A stretch of DNA of 37,180 bases from Thermoplasmatota archaeon (GTDB lineage Archaea; Thermoplasmatota; Thermoplasmata; Thermoplasmatales; Thermoplasmataceae): positions 1-37,180 of the forward strand of contig JAMDCA010000018.1 in assembly GCA_023489435.1 (NCBI GenBank), given 5' to 3'. Positions 17,714 through 27,420 of this stretch are shown piece by piece; within the stretch, counting starts at the first letter, position 1; the number at the start of each line of letters is the position of its first letter. Both the position numbers and the translations under genes were made by a program. The notes beneath the pieces were generated by a model. It was not told the origin of the DNA. It was given only the letters and a program-made list of their open reading frames with translations, and did no database searches.

Positions 17714-17824
17714 ATTGATAAAAACTATTTATTTGCTTTAAAATAGAAAATGCTCTTATAAATAAATTTGAATAATTGCCACAAAAGTGCCAGTGGGAAC
17801 AAATGAAAAAAAATAATGGATAGA

Positions 17825-20215
17825 TTAAAGGTTGGAGAAATTCTTGTTAGCCCTGGAATATACCGAAAGCAGTTCCTGTGCCTTCTTTACACTGACCAGC
17901 ATATCCTGTGTTTTAAACTGCGCAAGTTTCTCTTTCGTAGCTTCTTCCCTGCCGATGCCAAGTAAAGGAACAATGGTTTCCAGAGTCCTTGCAGGAACCC
18001 TGGAACCCACGTATATCTCTCTCAACTGCCTTATTGCATAATCCATGTTCTCAAACATGTAATTTCTGGAACCCGGGCTCTGGGAAGCTCCAATGTAAAA
18101 CCTTGCAGTGTCCTGTTTTTTGACCTTTCCATTCCTTATTAGATCAAGTGCCTTGCCCAGATCTTCATCAGTCTGGAGCCATCCCATGGCGCTAAGCAAC
18201 CTTGTTCGGTCCTCGTCTGTTTTAGAGTTCTCGAAGGCAGAAAGCATAGTCTGAAAATCCCCTCCGTTCAAGGCAAACGATACGGCCACTGATGTCCGTT
18301 CATCCGGATCTACATCGAAATAATTGGAGAACTTCTTGCCCTGAACTTTTGCGAAGTCACTGTCCACCAGTACAAGTGTGGATTTCAGAGATGCTCTTGC
18401 CACAGATGTGTTAATGGGTTCTCCTTTTAATTTTTCACCCAGCCTCGTTAAATGCATTCGGCTGAATTCTTTTGCAGCAGCCTTTATAACCTTGCTTTCA
18501 GGGCTTACTAGGAAGAGGCTGTGCAGTTCTCCAGTGATCTCATTGATTACGATGGGTTCCTTCGATTCCCATATTTTCCTGATTCTCGAGATATATTCTG
18601 AAGTGGAGAGCCTGCCAGATAGCATTGCATAATAAGTATCATTTGCCAGCCCCCATATATCAAGGTGCGACAGGTTGCCAATGCCAGATACTATTTCCTC
18701 GTACTGTTCCTTGGAGTAAGTAGTCCTGTAAAATCCTGAGAAATTGGCATTTAGCTTCACTGGATTATGCCCCGGAAATTTGCCCTGGGAAGATTCAAGA
18801 AGCATTGCCTCAACTTTCCTTCCCCGGTAGTATGTCAGAGGTATGGGCCATGTCTGAGGAGTTTTTCCACCAGAAACCAGGAACTGCTCCTGTTTCAGTT
18901 CAGTGCCCTCATTGCTGTAGCTCACTTCAACAATGGGGTACCCTTTCTTCTTGATCCATGACTCCATCACTTTGGAAACAGGCATTCCTGAGACATTCTC
19001 AATGGAACTCCACAGATCGGATCCTTTTGCATTGCCGTATTTGTTGTCCTGGAGATATTTCCTTATTCCGTCACGGAAGTTTTTCTCTCCAACATATCCT
19101 TCGATCATTCTTAGGATGCTGGCTCCCTTTCCATAACTGATCTCATCGAATATCTGTGCGATGTCATCAGGGCTCTTGACATCGGCATCTATTGGGTGCG
19201 TGTCCTTCAATGAATCGCTCTTTAATGCCCCTTCAGTCCTGAGGAGAACCATGTCACCCATGGTATCCCATTCCGGATGGATTTTCGTAAGTACCTTGTA
19301 AGACATGAATGTTGCAAAGCTCTCATTGAGCCAGAGATCGTTCCACCACTTCATGGTAACGAGATTCCCGAACCACTGGTGGGCAAGTTCATGCGCAATG
19401 ACTTCTCCTGTAGCCTTGTAGCTGAATGAACTTGTGGAGTCATCTATGCTCAGGTACACTTCCCTGAATGTGATTGCGCCCCAGTTCTCCATTGCACCTG
19501 CTGCAAATTCAGGCACAGAGATTAGATGAACCTTGGGGAGAGCGAAGTCAATGCCAAAGTAATCCTCAAACTGGTCCAGGACCTTTGCCGCGATTTCCAG
19601 CGGAAAATCTGACTTTGTCAGTCCACCCTTTGGAGCGGCCAGAATGACCTCTGTCTTCTTTCTCATTATAGATCTTGTGTCAAATTTCCCCACTCCGAGA
19701 TACAGGAGGTAAGTGGACATCCTCGGTGTCCTCTGGAATTTCAGAGTTTTCCTTGGGCCGTTCTTCTCTTCCAGCGATAGAGGCATGTTTGATATGGCGT
19801 CAAGGTCCCCGTCTATCTCCACTGATATGTCAAAAGTTGCCTTGTATTCAGGATGGTCTATGCACGGAAACATTCGTCTCGCGCCTGTGCTTTCAAACTG
19901 CGTCGTGAATATGTTTCCTTCTCTTGCATTGGCCAGGTAAAGGCCAGTGAGCAGCCTTGGTATTGAACCGCCAAATTCTATCTCCAGGCTTGCATCCTTT
20001 CCTTGTGTATTTTCAATGGAGAGTGCCTGTTCCTCATGTATCAGCGTGAATTTGGCTTCCTTCCCAGACAACCTGACAGAAAGGATTGAAAGGTCCACAC
20101 TATCTAGCCGGATTTCCTCTCCGGCACCGGTAATGGAAACTTTCTCCTTCCCCCTGTAACTTAGCTTTTCACTGTCTATATTCAGGAAAATTTCATAATT
20201 CTCTATCTCTGTGAT
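17825..20215 (-). CDS. M1 aminopeptidase, tricorn-interacting factor F2/F3 type (second copy)
   Basis: Zinc aminopeptidase that trims short peptides released by the tricorn protease or proteasome. It has GAMENWGAI and HELAHQWFGNLVTMKWWNDLWLNESFA (HExxH-18-E zinc site). The nearest standard start is GTG 20098 (757 residues), but family-like sequence continues upstream in frame: IENYEIFLNIDSEKLSYRGKE matches the N-terminus of the neighbouring paralogue. Between that paralogue's stop (same frame) and this homology there is no ATG, GTG or TTG. Possible starts are ATC 20215 or ATA 20206, with GGCGAT 5 bases before the ATC. Residues across 18936-19203 are identical in DNA to the paralogue. A weak TATA-like element near 20254-20263 could give its own promoter. 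Confidence 0.9.
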   Translation of the reverse strand: MTEIENYEIFLNIDSEKLSYRGKEKVSITGAGEEIRLDSVDLSILSVRLSGKEAKFTLIHEEQALSIENTQGKDASLEIEFGGSIPRLLTGLYLANAREGNIFTTQFESTGARRMFPCIDHPEYKATFDISVEIDGDLDAISNMPLSLEEKNGPRKTLKFQRTPRMSTYLLYLGVGKFDTRSIMRKKTEVILAAPKGGLTKSDFPLEIAAKVLDQFEDYFGIDFALPKVHLISVPEFAAGAMENWGAITFREVYLSIDDSTSSFSYKATGEVIAHELAHQWFGNLVTMKWWNDLWLNESFATFMSYKVLTKIHPEWDTMGDMVLLRTEGALKSDSLKDTHPIDADVKSPDDIAQIFDEISYGKGASILRMIEGYVGEKNFRDGIRKYLQDNKYGNAKGSDLWSSIENVSGMPVSKVMESWIKKKGYPIVEVSYSNEGTELKQEQFLVSGGKTPQTWPIPLTYYRGRKVEAMLLESSQGKFPGHNPVKLNANFSGFYRTTYSKEQYEEIVSGIGNLSHLDIWGLANDTYYAMLSGRLSTSEYISRIRKIWESKEPIVINEITGELHSLFLVSPESKVIKAAAKEFSRMHLTRLGEKLKGEPINTSVARASLKSTLVLVDSDFAKVQGKKFSNYFDVDPDERTSVAVSFALNGGDFQTMLSAFENSKTDEDRTRLLSAMGWLQTDEDLGKALDLIRNGKVKKQDTARFYIGASQSPGSRNYMFENMDYAIRQLREIYVGSRVPARTLETIVPLLGIGREEATKEKLAQFKTQDMLVSVKKAQELLSVYSRANKNFSNL
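18936..19203. repeat. 268-bp tract identical to 21372-21639
   Basis: Base-for-base identity, by reading, with 21372-21639 inside the neighbouring paralogue (constant offset 2436). Mismatches begin immediately on both sides. It encodes the HPIDADVKSPDD to KKGYP segment. A second block of 45 identical bases lies at 19304-19348 (21740-21784) and a shorter one just beyond. This pattern suggests gene conversion. Confidence 0.9.
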
Positions 20216-20266
20216 GAAGCATCGCCTGAAAAATGAGAGGGAAAACCGAATAATAATATATTGGAT

Positions 20267-22651
20267 TTATTGGCCCGAAGTAACGAGCCTTGTGTAAATT
20301 TCCAAAACTTCCAATCCTTTGTTTATGCCCTTGGAGAAAGAATCCTCCCTTACTGTCTCAAGATATTTTCTCATCTCTTCCTTTCTCCCAATTCCGAGGT
20401 ACGGTATCATGGCTTCAAGCATCATGCCCGTGTAGCCTGTTCCCTCAAAATATTTCTCCACAGTTTTGATTGCTCCGGTCATTTCTGAGAACATATTCTC
20501 CCTCTGGCCCGGATTCATGCTTACGCCCATGTAGACTCTCAGGGAGTCCTGCTTCTTCACCCTGTCTTTTTCAATCAGGCTTAGAAGGTCCTTGAAATTT
20601 TCCTTGCCATTAAGCCAGGACATTCCACTGATAATCTTTATGCGGTCCTCGTCAGTCTTCGATTCCTCAAAGAGCCTGTAGAGCTTCTTGAAGTCGTTCC
20701 TGGCGCCAGCATATGCTACTGCAACAGCCTGCCTTACATCAGGGTCAACTTTGAAGAATGAGTCGATCTTGGGAGCCAGTTCTTCAGCATATTTTTTGTC
20801 AATCATCGCAAGATTCAGTGCCATAGTTCCTCTCAGCACTCCGTCGTTTTCATCCTCTCCAGGCTTCTTGTCGCCAAGGCGCGACAGGTGATGCCTGTAA
20901 AACTCCTTAGCAACGGGAATCAGCTTTTTGTTTTCAGGCATTATGAGTGAGAGAGTGAAGAACTGACCAGATAGTTCCTGTGCAACCACGTACTCATCAA
21001 GCTTCGTGAAAGGCCTGATGCTTTCCAGATACTGATCCAGATTGATCTTTCCTGCTTTCAGGAATGCGGAATAATCATTGACCATTCCCCATGCATCCAG
21101 ATATGAGAGTTTTCCTGGATTGGAATTGATGCCAGATACGAGTTCTGGAGAATACAGCACTCTGTAAAAACCGGTTTCACCTGCATTCAACTTTATGAAG
21201 CCTTCTGATTCCAGCACCATTTCTTCATTCTCCATGAGAACTGACTTGATCCCATTGGCTGTCAGGACGGTGAGTGGAACTGGCCACTTTGAGCCATCGG
21301 GTTTTCCATCAAGCATGAATCTCTCCTGGGCTATGTGCAGCTTGTTCCCGTCCCTCTTAACATTGAGGATTGGGTACCCTTTCTTCTTGATCCATGACTC
21401 CATCACTTTGGAAACAGGCATTCCTGAGACATTCTCAATGGAACTCCACAGATCGGATCCTTTTGCATTGCCGTATTTGTTGTCCTGGAGATATTTCCTT
21501 ATTCCGTCACGGAAGTTTTTCTCTCCAACATATCCTTCGATCATTCTTAGGATGCTGGCTCCCTTTCCATAACTGATCTCATCGAATATCTGTGCGATGT
21601 CATCAGGGCTCTTGACATCGGCATCTATTGGGTGCGTGTTGTGGAGTGAATCACCAGAAAAGGCGCCTGAAGTCTCCGTAATGAGGAATTTGCCAAAGAA
21701 GTGCCAATCTGGATGCATTGAATTTATTGCTTTATGGGCCATGAATGTTGCAAAGCTCTCATTGAGCCAGAGATCGTTCCACCATTCCATGGTTACAAGA
21801 TCGCCAAACCACTGGTGGGCAAGTTCATGCGCAATAACCTCGGATATGGTTTGCTTAATCATGGCACTGGTGTTTTCATTCACCAGCAGCACAACTTCCC
21901 TGAATGTGATTGCCCCCCAGTTCTCCATTGCACCTGCCCCAAATTCAGGCACTGAAATGAGGTGAACCTTGGGAAGTGCAAAATCAATTCCGTAGTAATC
22001 TTCAAAATAATTAATTGCCCCACCAGCCTCTGTAAGTGGAAAATCTGTGCTCAGAAGATGGTCCTTGGGAGCTGTGAGAATGCCCTTTATCTTACCCAGC
22101 TTCTTTTCCATATGGTCAAATTTGCCAACTCCTATGTACAGGAGATATGTTGACATCCTTGGGGTTTCCTGGAATGTTACTATTTTTCTGCCATTTGTCT
22201 GTACTGCCTCGTCATGAACAGGCATGTTGGAAATCGCTTCCAGCTCGTTGTCAATATTGAGCTTAAGTGAAAATACCGCCTTGTACCTGGGATGGTCTAT
22301 GCATGGAAATGCCCGCCTGGCTCCAGTGCTCTCAAACTGGGTGGTGAGCATGTGCCCTTCCTTGTAATTTGCAACATAAAGTCCCTGCAGGACATTTCCA
22401 ACCTTAGCACTGAAAGCCACTTCAACTGAGGAATTACCATTAACCCTATAGTCCGTTTCAAGGGTCTGTTCCTTTGGGTTCAAGGTGAAAGGGATTGATT
22501 TGCCGCCGACCTTTACGGAGGTAACGTCGAGCCCAACGGAATTAAGATAGAATTTCTCTCCCTGGCCCGTAACTGAAATGGTCTCCTTGCCGGTGTAATT
22601 AAGATTTTTGAAGTCAATGTCCAGTGTGAGGTCGTATTTTGTTATGTCCAT
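20267..22651 (-). CDS. M1 aminopeptidase, tricorn-interacting factor F2/F3 type (first copy)
   Basis: 794 residues, the usual length for F2/F3. N-terminal beta domain (MDITKYDLTLDIDF, about 1-180), then the thermolysin-like domain with GAGAMENWGAI substrate-binding motif and the zinc site HELAHQWFGDLVTMEWWNDLWLNESFA (two His and a downstream Glu), then a helical C-terminal domain. It releases N-terminal amino acids from small peptides downstream of tricorn and proline iminopeptidase F1. Which of F2 or F3 it corresponds to cannot be decided by eye. ATG start; a TATA-like GTATAAG lies about 50 bases upstream on the minus strand. Followed in the same frame by the second copy. Confidence 0.93.
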   Translation of the reverse strand: MDITKYDLTLDIDFKNLNYTGKETISVTGQGEKFYLNSVGLDVTSVKVGGKSIPFTLNPKEQTLETDYRVNGNSSVEVAFSAKVGNVLQGLYVANYKEGHMLTTQFESTGARRAFPCIDHPRYKAVFSLKLNIDNELEAISNMPVHDEAVQTNGRKIVTFQETPRMSTYLLYIGVGKFDHMEKKLGKIKGILTAPKDHLLSTDFPLTEAGGAINYFEDYYGIDFALPKVHLISVPEFGAGAMENWGAITFREVVLLVNENTSAMIKQTISEVIAHELAHQWFGDLVTMEWWNDLWLNESFATFMAHKAINSMHPDWHFFGKFLITETSGAFSGDSLHNTHPIDADVKSPDDIAQIFDEISYGKGASILRMIEGYVGEKNFRDGIRKYLQDNKYGNAKGSDLWSSIENVSGMPVSKVMESWIKKKGYPILNVKRDGNKLHIAQERFMLDGKPDGSKWPVPLTVLTANGIKSVLMENEEMVLESEGFIKLNAGETGFYRVLYSPELVSGINSNPGKLSYLDAWGMVNDYSAFLKAGKINLDQYLESIRPFTKLDEYVVAQELSGQFFTLSLIMPENKKLIPVAKEFYRHHLSRLGDKKPGEDENDGVLRGTMALNLAMIDKKYAEELAPKIDSFFKVDPDVRQAVAVAYAGARNDFKKLYRLFEESKTDEDRIKIISGMSWLNGKENFKDLLSLIEKDRVKKQDSLRVYMGVSMNPGQRENMFSEMTGAIKTVEKYFEGTGYTGMMLEAMIPYLGIGRKEEMRKYLETVREDSFSKGINKGLEVLEIYTRLVTSGQ
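21372..21639. repeat. 268-bp tract identical to 18936-19203
   Basis: Partner of the tract in the second aminopeptidase gene. See that entry for boundaries; the two lie in direct orientation, 2436 bases apart. Confidence 0.9.
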
Positions 22652-22834
22652 GGTGAACCATTAAGAGATCTTCAGATAAAAGCTTTGATTGACAAACACT
22701 TATACATTCCCAAAAAACCACACAAGGTGGCATAAATGAACCAGTTCTATTCAAGATTGTATTCTCCCGTGCATTTCCGGGAAGGTTAGAAATGGTAATT
22801 AACAGGACACTCATAGGCAGGCAATTCAAGTAAC

Positions 22835-23884
22835 ATGACAACCATTGTAAAAACTGACCCTGTAAGACCTTCTAATGATTCTGTAGAGGCAGCAGCAGAA
22901 GTCATCAGAAGAGGTGGCCTTGTGGTTTTTCCCACTGAGACTGTGTATGGCCTGGGGGCCAATGCTTATTCCAGGGAGGCTTGCCTCCAAATCTTCAAGG
23001 CAAAGGAGAGGCCACCGGATAACCCGCTTATTGTGCACATTTCTGACATGGGTATGTTAAAGGAGGTTGCAGGCCGTGTTTCCAGTGAAATTTTGGGCAA
23101 ACTCGAAAGAGTATGGCCTGGTCCTGTTACTGTACTATTACAGAGATCAGAGAGAATCCCCGACACTGTAACCGGAGGCTCAGCTCTAGTCGCCGTGAGG
23201 ATGCCGGACAACATACTTTCACTGGAACTCATAAGGAAAGCAGGAGTTCCCATAGCTGCACCAAGTGCCAATATATCAACAAGGCCAAGCATTACAGATT
23301 CCAGGCACGCAATAGAAGAACTTGACGGGAGGGTCGACTTCATATTTGACTGTGGGCCAACTGCAGAGGGGGTCGAATCCACCATAATTGATATTTCAGG
23401 AAGAGAATGCACACTACTGAGGGCTGGAGCTAAACCTGTAGAAGAGCTGGAGGAGATATTTGGCCCCATCAGGATTACGGAATTTTCAAGAGGGTTGCTG
23501 GAGAGCACCGTCCCACTTGCCCCAGGCATGAAATATAGGCATTATTCTCCAAGAAAGAAGCTTTATCTCGCCTCTTCCAGGTTGTTTGCGCGGGAAGTTT
23601 CGGAGAGAAGTGAGTTCCTCGGCAAGATACTCATAATAGGCTCTGAAGAGACCTGTGCTAAATCCAGGCTTGATTGTATCAGCCTGGGCAAAGAGGCCGA
23701 TTTGGATGAAGTTGCAAGAAACCTGTTCTCTGCTTTGCGGGAATTTGACAAGACCCAATGCGAAATAGGCATCATACAGCCATTTGAAGAGAGAGGAAAA
23801 GGGCTGGCAGTAATGAACAGAATCAGAAAAGCTTCGTCCGGTTATACTGAGAATCTTGATTCTTTGCGCACCTACCTGAACTGA
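22835..23884 (+). CDS. sua5: Sua5-type threonylcarbamoyl-AMP synthase
   Basis: 349 residues, the long two-domain form. It makes threonylcarbamoyl-AMP from threonine, bicarbonate and ATP, used for t6A37 in ANN-decoding tRNAs. The YrdC domain (about 10-200) has GGLVVFPTETVYGLGANA, KAKERPPDNPLIVHI, VAVRMPDN and SANISTRPSITDS. The C-terminal Sua5 domain follows APGMKYRHYSPRKKLYLA. ATG 22835 starts shortly before the conserved core. The 180-base interval upstream, shared with the divergent aminopeptidase gene, contains no gene I can support. Confidence 0.94.
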   Translation: MTTIVKTDPVRPSNDSVEAAAEVIRRGGLVVFPTETVYGLGANAYSREACLQIFKAKERPPDNPLIVHISDMGMLKEVAGRVSSEILGKLERVWPGPVTVLLQRSERIPDTVTGGSALVAVRMPDNILSLELIRKAGVPIAAPSANISTRPSITDSRHAIEELDGRVDFIFDCGPTAEGVESTIIDISGRECTLLRAGAKPVEELEEIFGPIRITEFSRGLLESTVPLAPGMKYRHYSPRKKLYLASSRLFAREVSERSEFLGKILIIGSEETCAKSRLDCISLGKEADLDEVARNLFSALREFDKTQCEIGIIQPFEERGKGLAVMNRIRKASSGYTENLDSLRTYLN

Positions 23885-23889
23885 TTTCT

Positions 23890-23900
23890 TTTAAATACAT
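23890..23900 (+). promoter_or_regulatory. TATA-like box of purEK
   Basis: TTTAAATACAT centred about 23 bases before the purE ATG, consistent with a leaderless purEK transcript. Confidence 0.45.
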
Positions 23901-23917
23901 AGCTCAAATTATCATAC

Positions 23918-24391
23918 ATGCCCCTCGTGGGAATTATTATGGGAAGCAGGAGTGACTATGAGCACATGACTGATGCGATTAACCTGCTCCAGGAATTTGG
24001 AATAGATCTCGAATACAGAGTGGTCTCAGCTCACAGAACTCCGGAACTCATGTATGAATATGCCAGTACCGCAGAGGAAAGGGGGCTGGAGGTAATTATT
24101 GCAGCTGCCGGTGGGGCTGCTCATTTGCCTGGAATGACTGCCTCAATGACCGCGCTTCCTGTGATAGGGGTACCAATACCGACAAGGAACCTCAAGGGGA
24201 TAGACTCACTCCTTTCAATTGTGCAGATGCCGGCCGGAATACCTGTTGCAACGGTTGCCATAGGAAATTCAAAAAATGCAGCCCTCCTTGCTGCAAGAAT
24301 ACTCGGAATCAAGCATCCTGAAATAAGGGAGAAAGTGAGGAAGTTTTCCAGCAACCAGAAGAATAAGGTGCTGGGAGAGAAACTCCCATGA
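23918..24391 (+). CDS. purE: N5-carboxyaminoimidazole ribonucleotide mutase
   Basis: 157 residues, normal for class I PurE. It converts N5-CAIR to CAIR in purine synthesis, acting after PurK. Motifs: [10 protein letters not shown] (substrate phosphate loop), [15 protein letters not shown] (catalytic His region), [14 protein letters not shown] and [16 protein letters not shown] start directly after a TATA-like box. It overlaps purK by 4 bases (ATGA). Confidence 0.97.
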   Translation: MPLVGIIMGSRSDYEHMTDAINLLQEFGIDLEYRVVSAHRTPELMYEYASTAEERGLEVIIAAAGGAAHLPGMTASMTALPVIGVPIPTRNLKGIDSLLSIVQMPAGIPVATVAIGNSKNAALLAARILGIKHPEIREKVRKFSSNQKNKVLGEKLP

Positions 24392-25473
24392 AGTTGGGCA
24401 TCATTGGTTCCGGTCAGCTTGGCCTTATGATGATTCTCGAAGGCAAGAAGCTGGGAATTGAGTTTCTCGTAATTGACAGTACAAAGGAAGGGCCAGCCTC
24501 CAGAATTGCCGATATGGCTTTTGAATATGATGAATTCCAGGAGTTTGTGGACAGCTGTGACTTTGTAACTTACGAATTTGAGCATGTGGATGAAAGGGTG
24601 CTTAAATACGCAATGGAACGGGGGAAACTCAGGCCCGGAATGCTACCCGTGGAATTAAAGCGGGACAGGTCGAAGGAAAAGCTCTTTCTGAAAGAAAACG
24701 GACTGCCGGTTGGAGATTTTGAAGTTGCAGACAATGCCAGGGACGCTGCAAGAATTGGCCGGGAATATGGGGATGCGGTGATAAAGCTTGCCCACGGCGG
24801 ATATGATGGTAAAGGGCAGTATATCGTCAAGAACGGGTCACTCGAGGAGGAGCTGCCCGAAGGCAAATACGTTGTAGAGAAGTTTGTAAGATTTGACATG
24901 GAGGCTTCTGTCATTGCAGCACGGGATCCAAACGGAAACACAACCTTCTTTCAGCCATCGCTGAATGTCAACTACAGGGGGATGTTATATTACAATGCTG
25001 CCCCAATAGAAGATTCCGGAATGAGGGAAATCGTTAGGGCCCTATTGGAGAAGCTGTCTTATGTGGGGGTCATTGGAGTGGAATTCTTCCTGAAGGGCGG
25101 AAAAGCATACATCAACGAATTTGCGCCAAGGGTGCATAACTCGGGGCACCATACTCTCATGGGCTCCTCAGTTTCCCAGTTTGAACAGCATGTCAGGGCA
25201 GTGTGTGGATTTCCGCTGGCAGATCCTCAACTTTACAGATCCTCGGGCATACTAAACCTGGTCGGGCTCTCGCTTACTGACGAATTGGAATCCAAAATTC
25301 TTGCCCATCCGGAGACCCAGGTTTACTGGTACGGAAAGGACGGCATCAGGAAAAGAAGAAAAGTGGGGCACATCAATGTTTCAGCCCAGTCTTATTCAGA
25401 CTTGCTGGATAATATCAAATCGTTGTCCTCATTGGTATATGGAAACGACCTGGACCAGTTTTTCGGCTACTGA
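24388..25473 (+). CDS. purK: N5-carboxyaminoimidazole ribonucleotide synthase
   Basis: 361 residues, ATP-grasp enzyme that carboxylates AIR with bicarbonate and ATP. N-terminal [20 protein letters not shown], then the ATP-grasp domain with [15 protein letters not shown] and [17 protein letters not shown], and the metal/substrate region [17 protein letters not shown]-terminal domain of about 80 residues follows. The ATGA overlap with purE suggests coupled translation of the two sequential enzymes. Confidence 0.96.
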   Translation: MKLGIIGSGQLGLMMILEGKKLGIEFLVIDSTKEGPASRIADMAFEYDEFQEFVDSCDFVTYEFEHVDERVLKYAMERGKLRPGMLPVELKRDRSKEKLFLKENGLPVGDFEVADNARDAARIGREYGDAVIKLAHGGYDGKGQYIVKNGSLEEELPEGKYVVEKFVRFDMEASVIAARDPNGNTTFFQPSLNVNYRGMLYYNAAPIEDSGMREIVRALLEKLSYVGVIGVEFFLKGGKAYINEFAPRVHNSGHHTLMGSSVSQFEQHVRAVCGFPLADPQLYRSSGILNLVGLSLTDELESKILAHPETQVYWYGKDGIRKRRKVGHINVSAQSYSDLLDNIKSLSSLVYGNDLDQFFGY

Positions 25474-25518
25474 AACAAAAGAATGGAAAATACCGTCAGG
25501 CACATAGAATTTCAAAAT

Positions 25519-26034
25519 CTAAAGAATAACAACCGCTTCAACTCCATCAACCATCTTCAGATCGGAGAGAAGCCTGCCCGGGATTGGGCTATCGGTAACT
25601 ATTGTGGCCCTTGGGTCGTCTACAAGCTCAGGATCATCCACCATTACCTGCCTTATGCTGATGCCTTCCCTGGCAATTATCTGAGAAACTCCTGAAACAA
25701 TTCCTGGTTGAGTAGCCTTTGTGGCAACAATCTGGATCACACCCATTCCAAGCTTTGTGCTGACTTTCCTGAAATCTGGAGATGGCTTGAGATCGAGGAA
25801 GAACTTTGCAAGTTCGCTGTCCTCCACTATCTTGGACAGAATATCGAGAACTGCCCGCCGATCCACTCCAAGCGACATCGCCAGAGAGGAGGCCTTAACC
25901 TCAACATCATCACAGTATATTTTGGGGGTACCCTCGTGGTCTTTCTTGACAGAAAGCCCAAGAGATATGAGTTTCCTGAGCACCTTAGTCTGAGAAGGAT
26001 ATTTTCTGAATTTTTCTCTGATATAGTCCCACAT
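25519..26034 (-). CDS. ACT-domain protein with N-terminal helical domain, predicted regulator
   Basis: 171 residues. The N-terminal half (about 1-95) is helical with a possible helix-turn-helix (VEVKASSLAMSLGVDRRAVLDILSKI). The C-terminal half (about 97-171) has the beta-alpha-beta pattern of an ACT domain: GVIQIVATKATQPGIVSGVSQIIAREGISIRQVMVDD, ending DLKMVDGVEAVVIL. ACT domains sense amino acids. It fits archaeal proteins described as predicted regulators of amino acid metabolism; the ligand is unknown. ATG start 19 bases after radA on the same strand, so probably co-transcribed. Convergent with purK. Confidence 0.8.
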   Translation of the reverse strand: MWDYIREKFRKYPSQTKVLRKLISLGLSVKKDHEGTPKIYCDDVEVKASSLAMSLGVDRRAVLDILSKIVEDSELAKFFLDLKPSPDFRKVSTKLGMGVIQIVATKATQPGIVSGVSQIIAREGISIRQVMVDDPELVDDPRATIVTDSPIPGRLLSDLKMVDGVEAVVIL

Positions 26035-26053
26035 TTAGACCACGATGCCTGAA

Positions 26054-27019
26054 TTAGACGCCGTCTGAAACCCCGTCTTCTGATATCTGTATGACTGTCT
26101 CCCCCTCTGGTAGGTAAGGCGAGTCTATGAGTCTTGCAATTCTCTTTCCACCCTTGCTCTTCCTAAGGTATATCCTGAATGTGGCGGTATGCCCCACAAT
26201 GTTTCCACCAATTGGGGCAGTAGGGTCACCGAAGAACACATCGGGCCTGGCAGATACCTGGTTTGTAACACCTATCACGGCGTTGTGAATTGTACCAAAC
26301 TTCAAGAGATCGTGCATATGCCTGTTAAGAAGCTGCTGCCTCTCGGAAAGGGATCCCCTGCCCATGTATTCAGATCTGAAATGTGAGGTAAGCGAGTCGA
26401 CGATAAGCAGTTTTATTGGGAATTCTTTCCCAAGTTCTATTGCCCTTTCCGCCAGAAGAATCTGGTGATGTGAGTTGTATGCTCTTGCAACATGGATTCT
26501 CTTTAGCACTGTGTCTGGATCGGTACCCCTTGCCTTGGACATCTGAATGATCCTCTCTGGCCTGAAGGTGTTTTCAGTATCGATAATGAGAACGTCGCAA
26601 TCGAATCCGCCCTGCTCTACTGGCATGGTTGCGTTTACTGCTGCCTGGTGCATAATCTGGGTCTTTCCAGAGCCAAATTCACCAAAGAACTCAGTAATTG
26701 CCTGTGTCTCAAAACCCCCCCCAAGTAGGTTGTCAAGATTTTTGCTTCCCGTGGTCAGTTTGAGAACATTCTTTCTTCTCTCCAGAATCTGTTCTCCTGT
26801 TTCGAAGTTTCCAATATCAGCAGACTTTCTGGCTGCAGCGATTATCTTGATTGCAGATCCCTCTGCTATGCCAGCCATTTCTGAAAGGTCCTTGGGGGAA
26901 GCCACTGCAATTGTCATTATGTCATCCAGTCCGTTCTCTCTCAACTTCTCCGCTGTCGCTTCTCCCACTCCAGGGAGATCTTCGATTGTCATCTTTTTCT
27001 CTTCTTTGCTTCCTGCCAT
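26054..27019 (-). CDS. radA: RadA DNA recombinase
   Basis: 321 residues, full length. Archaeal RecA/Rad51 homologue that forms filaments on single-stranded DNA and catalyses strand exchange. N-terminal helix-hairpin-helix domain ([19 protein letters not shown], about 12-30), Walker A GEFGSGKT (113-120), Walker B segment [21 protein letters not shown], and loop residues [30 protein letters not shown]. The polymerisation segment lies between the domains. ATG start with the HhH domain at the expected distance. Confidence 0.97.
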   Translation of the reverse strand: MAGSKEEKKMTIEDLPGVGEATAEKLRENGLDDIMTIAVASPKDLSEMAGIAEGSAIKIIAAARKSADIGNFETGEQILERRKNVLKLTTGSKNLDNLLGGGFETQAITEFFGEFGSGKTQIMHQAAVNATMPVEQGGFDCDVLIIDTENTFRPERIIQMSKARGTDPDTVLKRIHVARAYNSHHQILLAERAIELGKEFPIKLLIVDSLTSHFRSEYMGRGSLSERQQLLNRHMHDLLKFGTIHNAVIGVTNQVSARPDVFFGDPTAPIGGNIVGHTATFRIYLRKSKGGKRIARLIDSPYLPEGETVIQISEDGVSDGV

Positions 27020-27420
27020 GTATACCTTAACTCCGTTTTCTTGGGTTCTGACCTATGAAATTTAGCCAGCCCACATCTAAAACATACAGAAACTGCACCT
27101 ATAGTTGGCTTTGATGCAAGTAACTCTGCGTGTATTTTTTAGGGTTATTGTTTACTAATTGATCAGGCGAATATAATACTTTAATGCTCAAACATTCCAG
27201 TCAAAGTTTGAGTCCTAATCTTGATGTATCCTGCTTAAAGTACGCATATTCTCGGGTTATTCAATCAGCTATCCTACCAATTTGAAAGTACACTATATCC
27301 TTTCTGGTTGCTCAGAAAAATGAGAAAATGAGTTTTTTCGATCATTGTGAATAACATCATCAAAGCCAATTTTACAGCAATGGTTTTAAAAAAGTATACA
27401 TTAAGGTAATTCATTAAATT
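27020..27420. other. About 400-base AT-rich interval between radA and the surface-protein gene
   Basis: Divergent intergenic region without an open frame of note on either strand. Near the right end, AAAAGTATAC (27390-27399) lies about 26 bases before the ATG at 27421 and is a likely TATA element. Upstream elements for radA must also lie here, but no single match stands out. No tRNA, CRISPR or clear small-RNA box pattern was found by eye. Confidence 0.4.

Noticed and set aside
18933-19136. Plus-strand open frame repeated at 21369-21572
   Set aside because: It appears twice only because it is the antisense shadow of the converted aminopeptidase tract.
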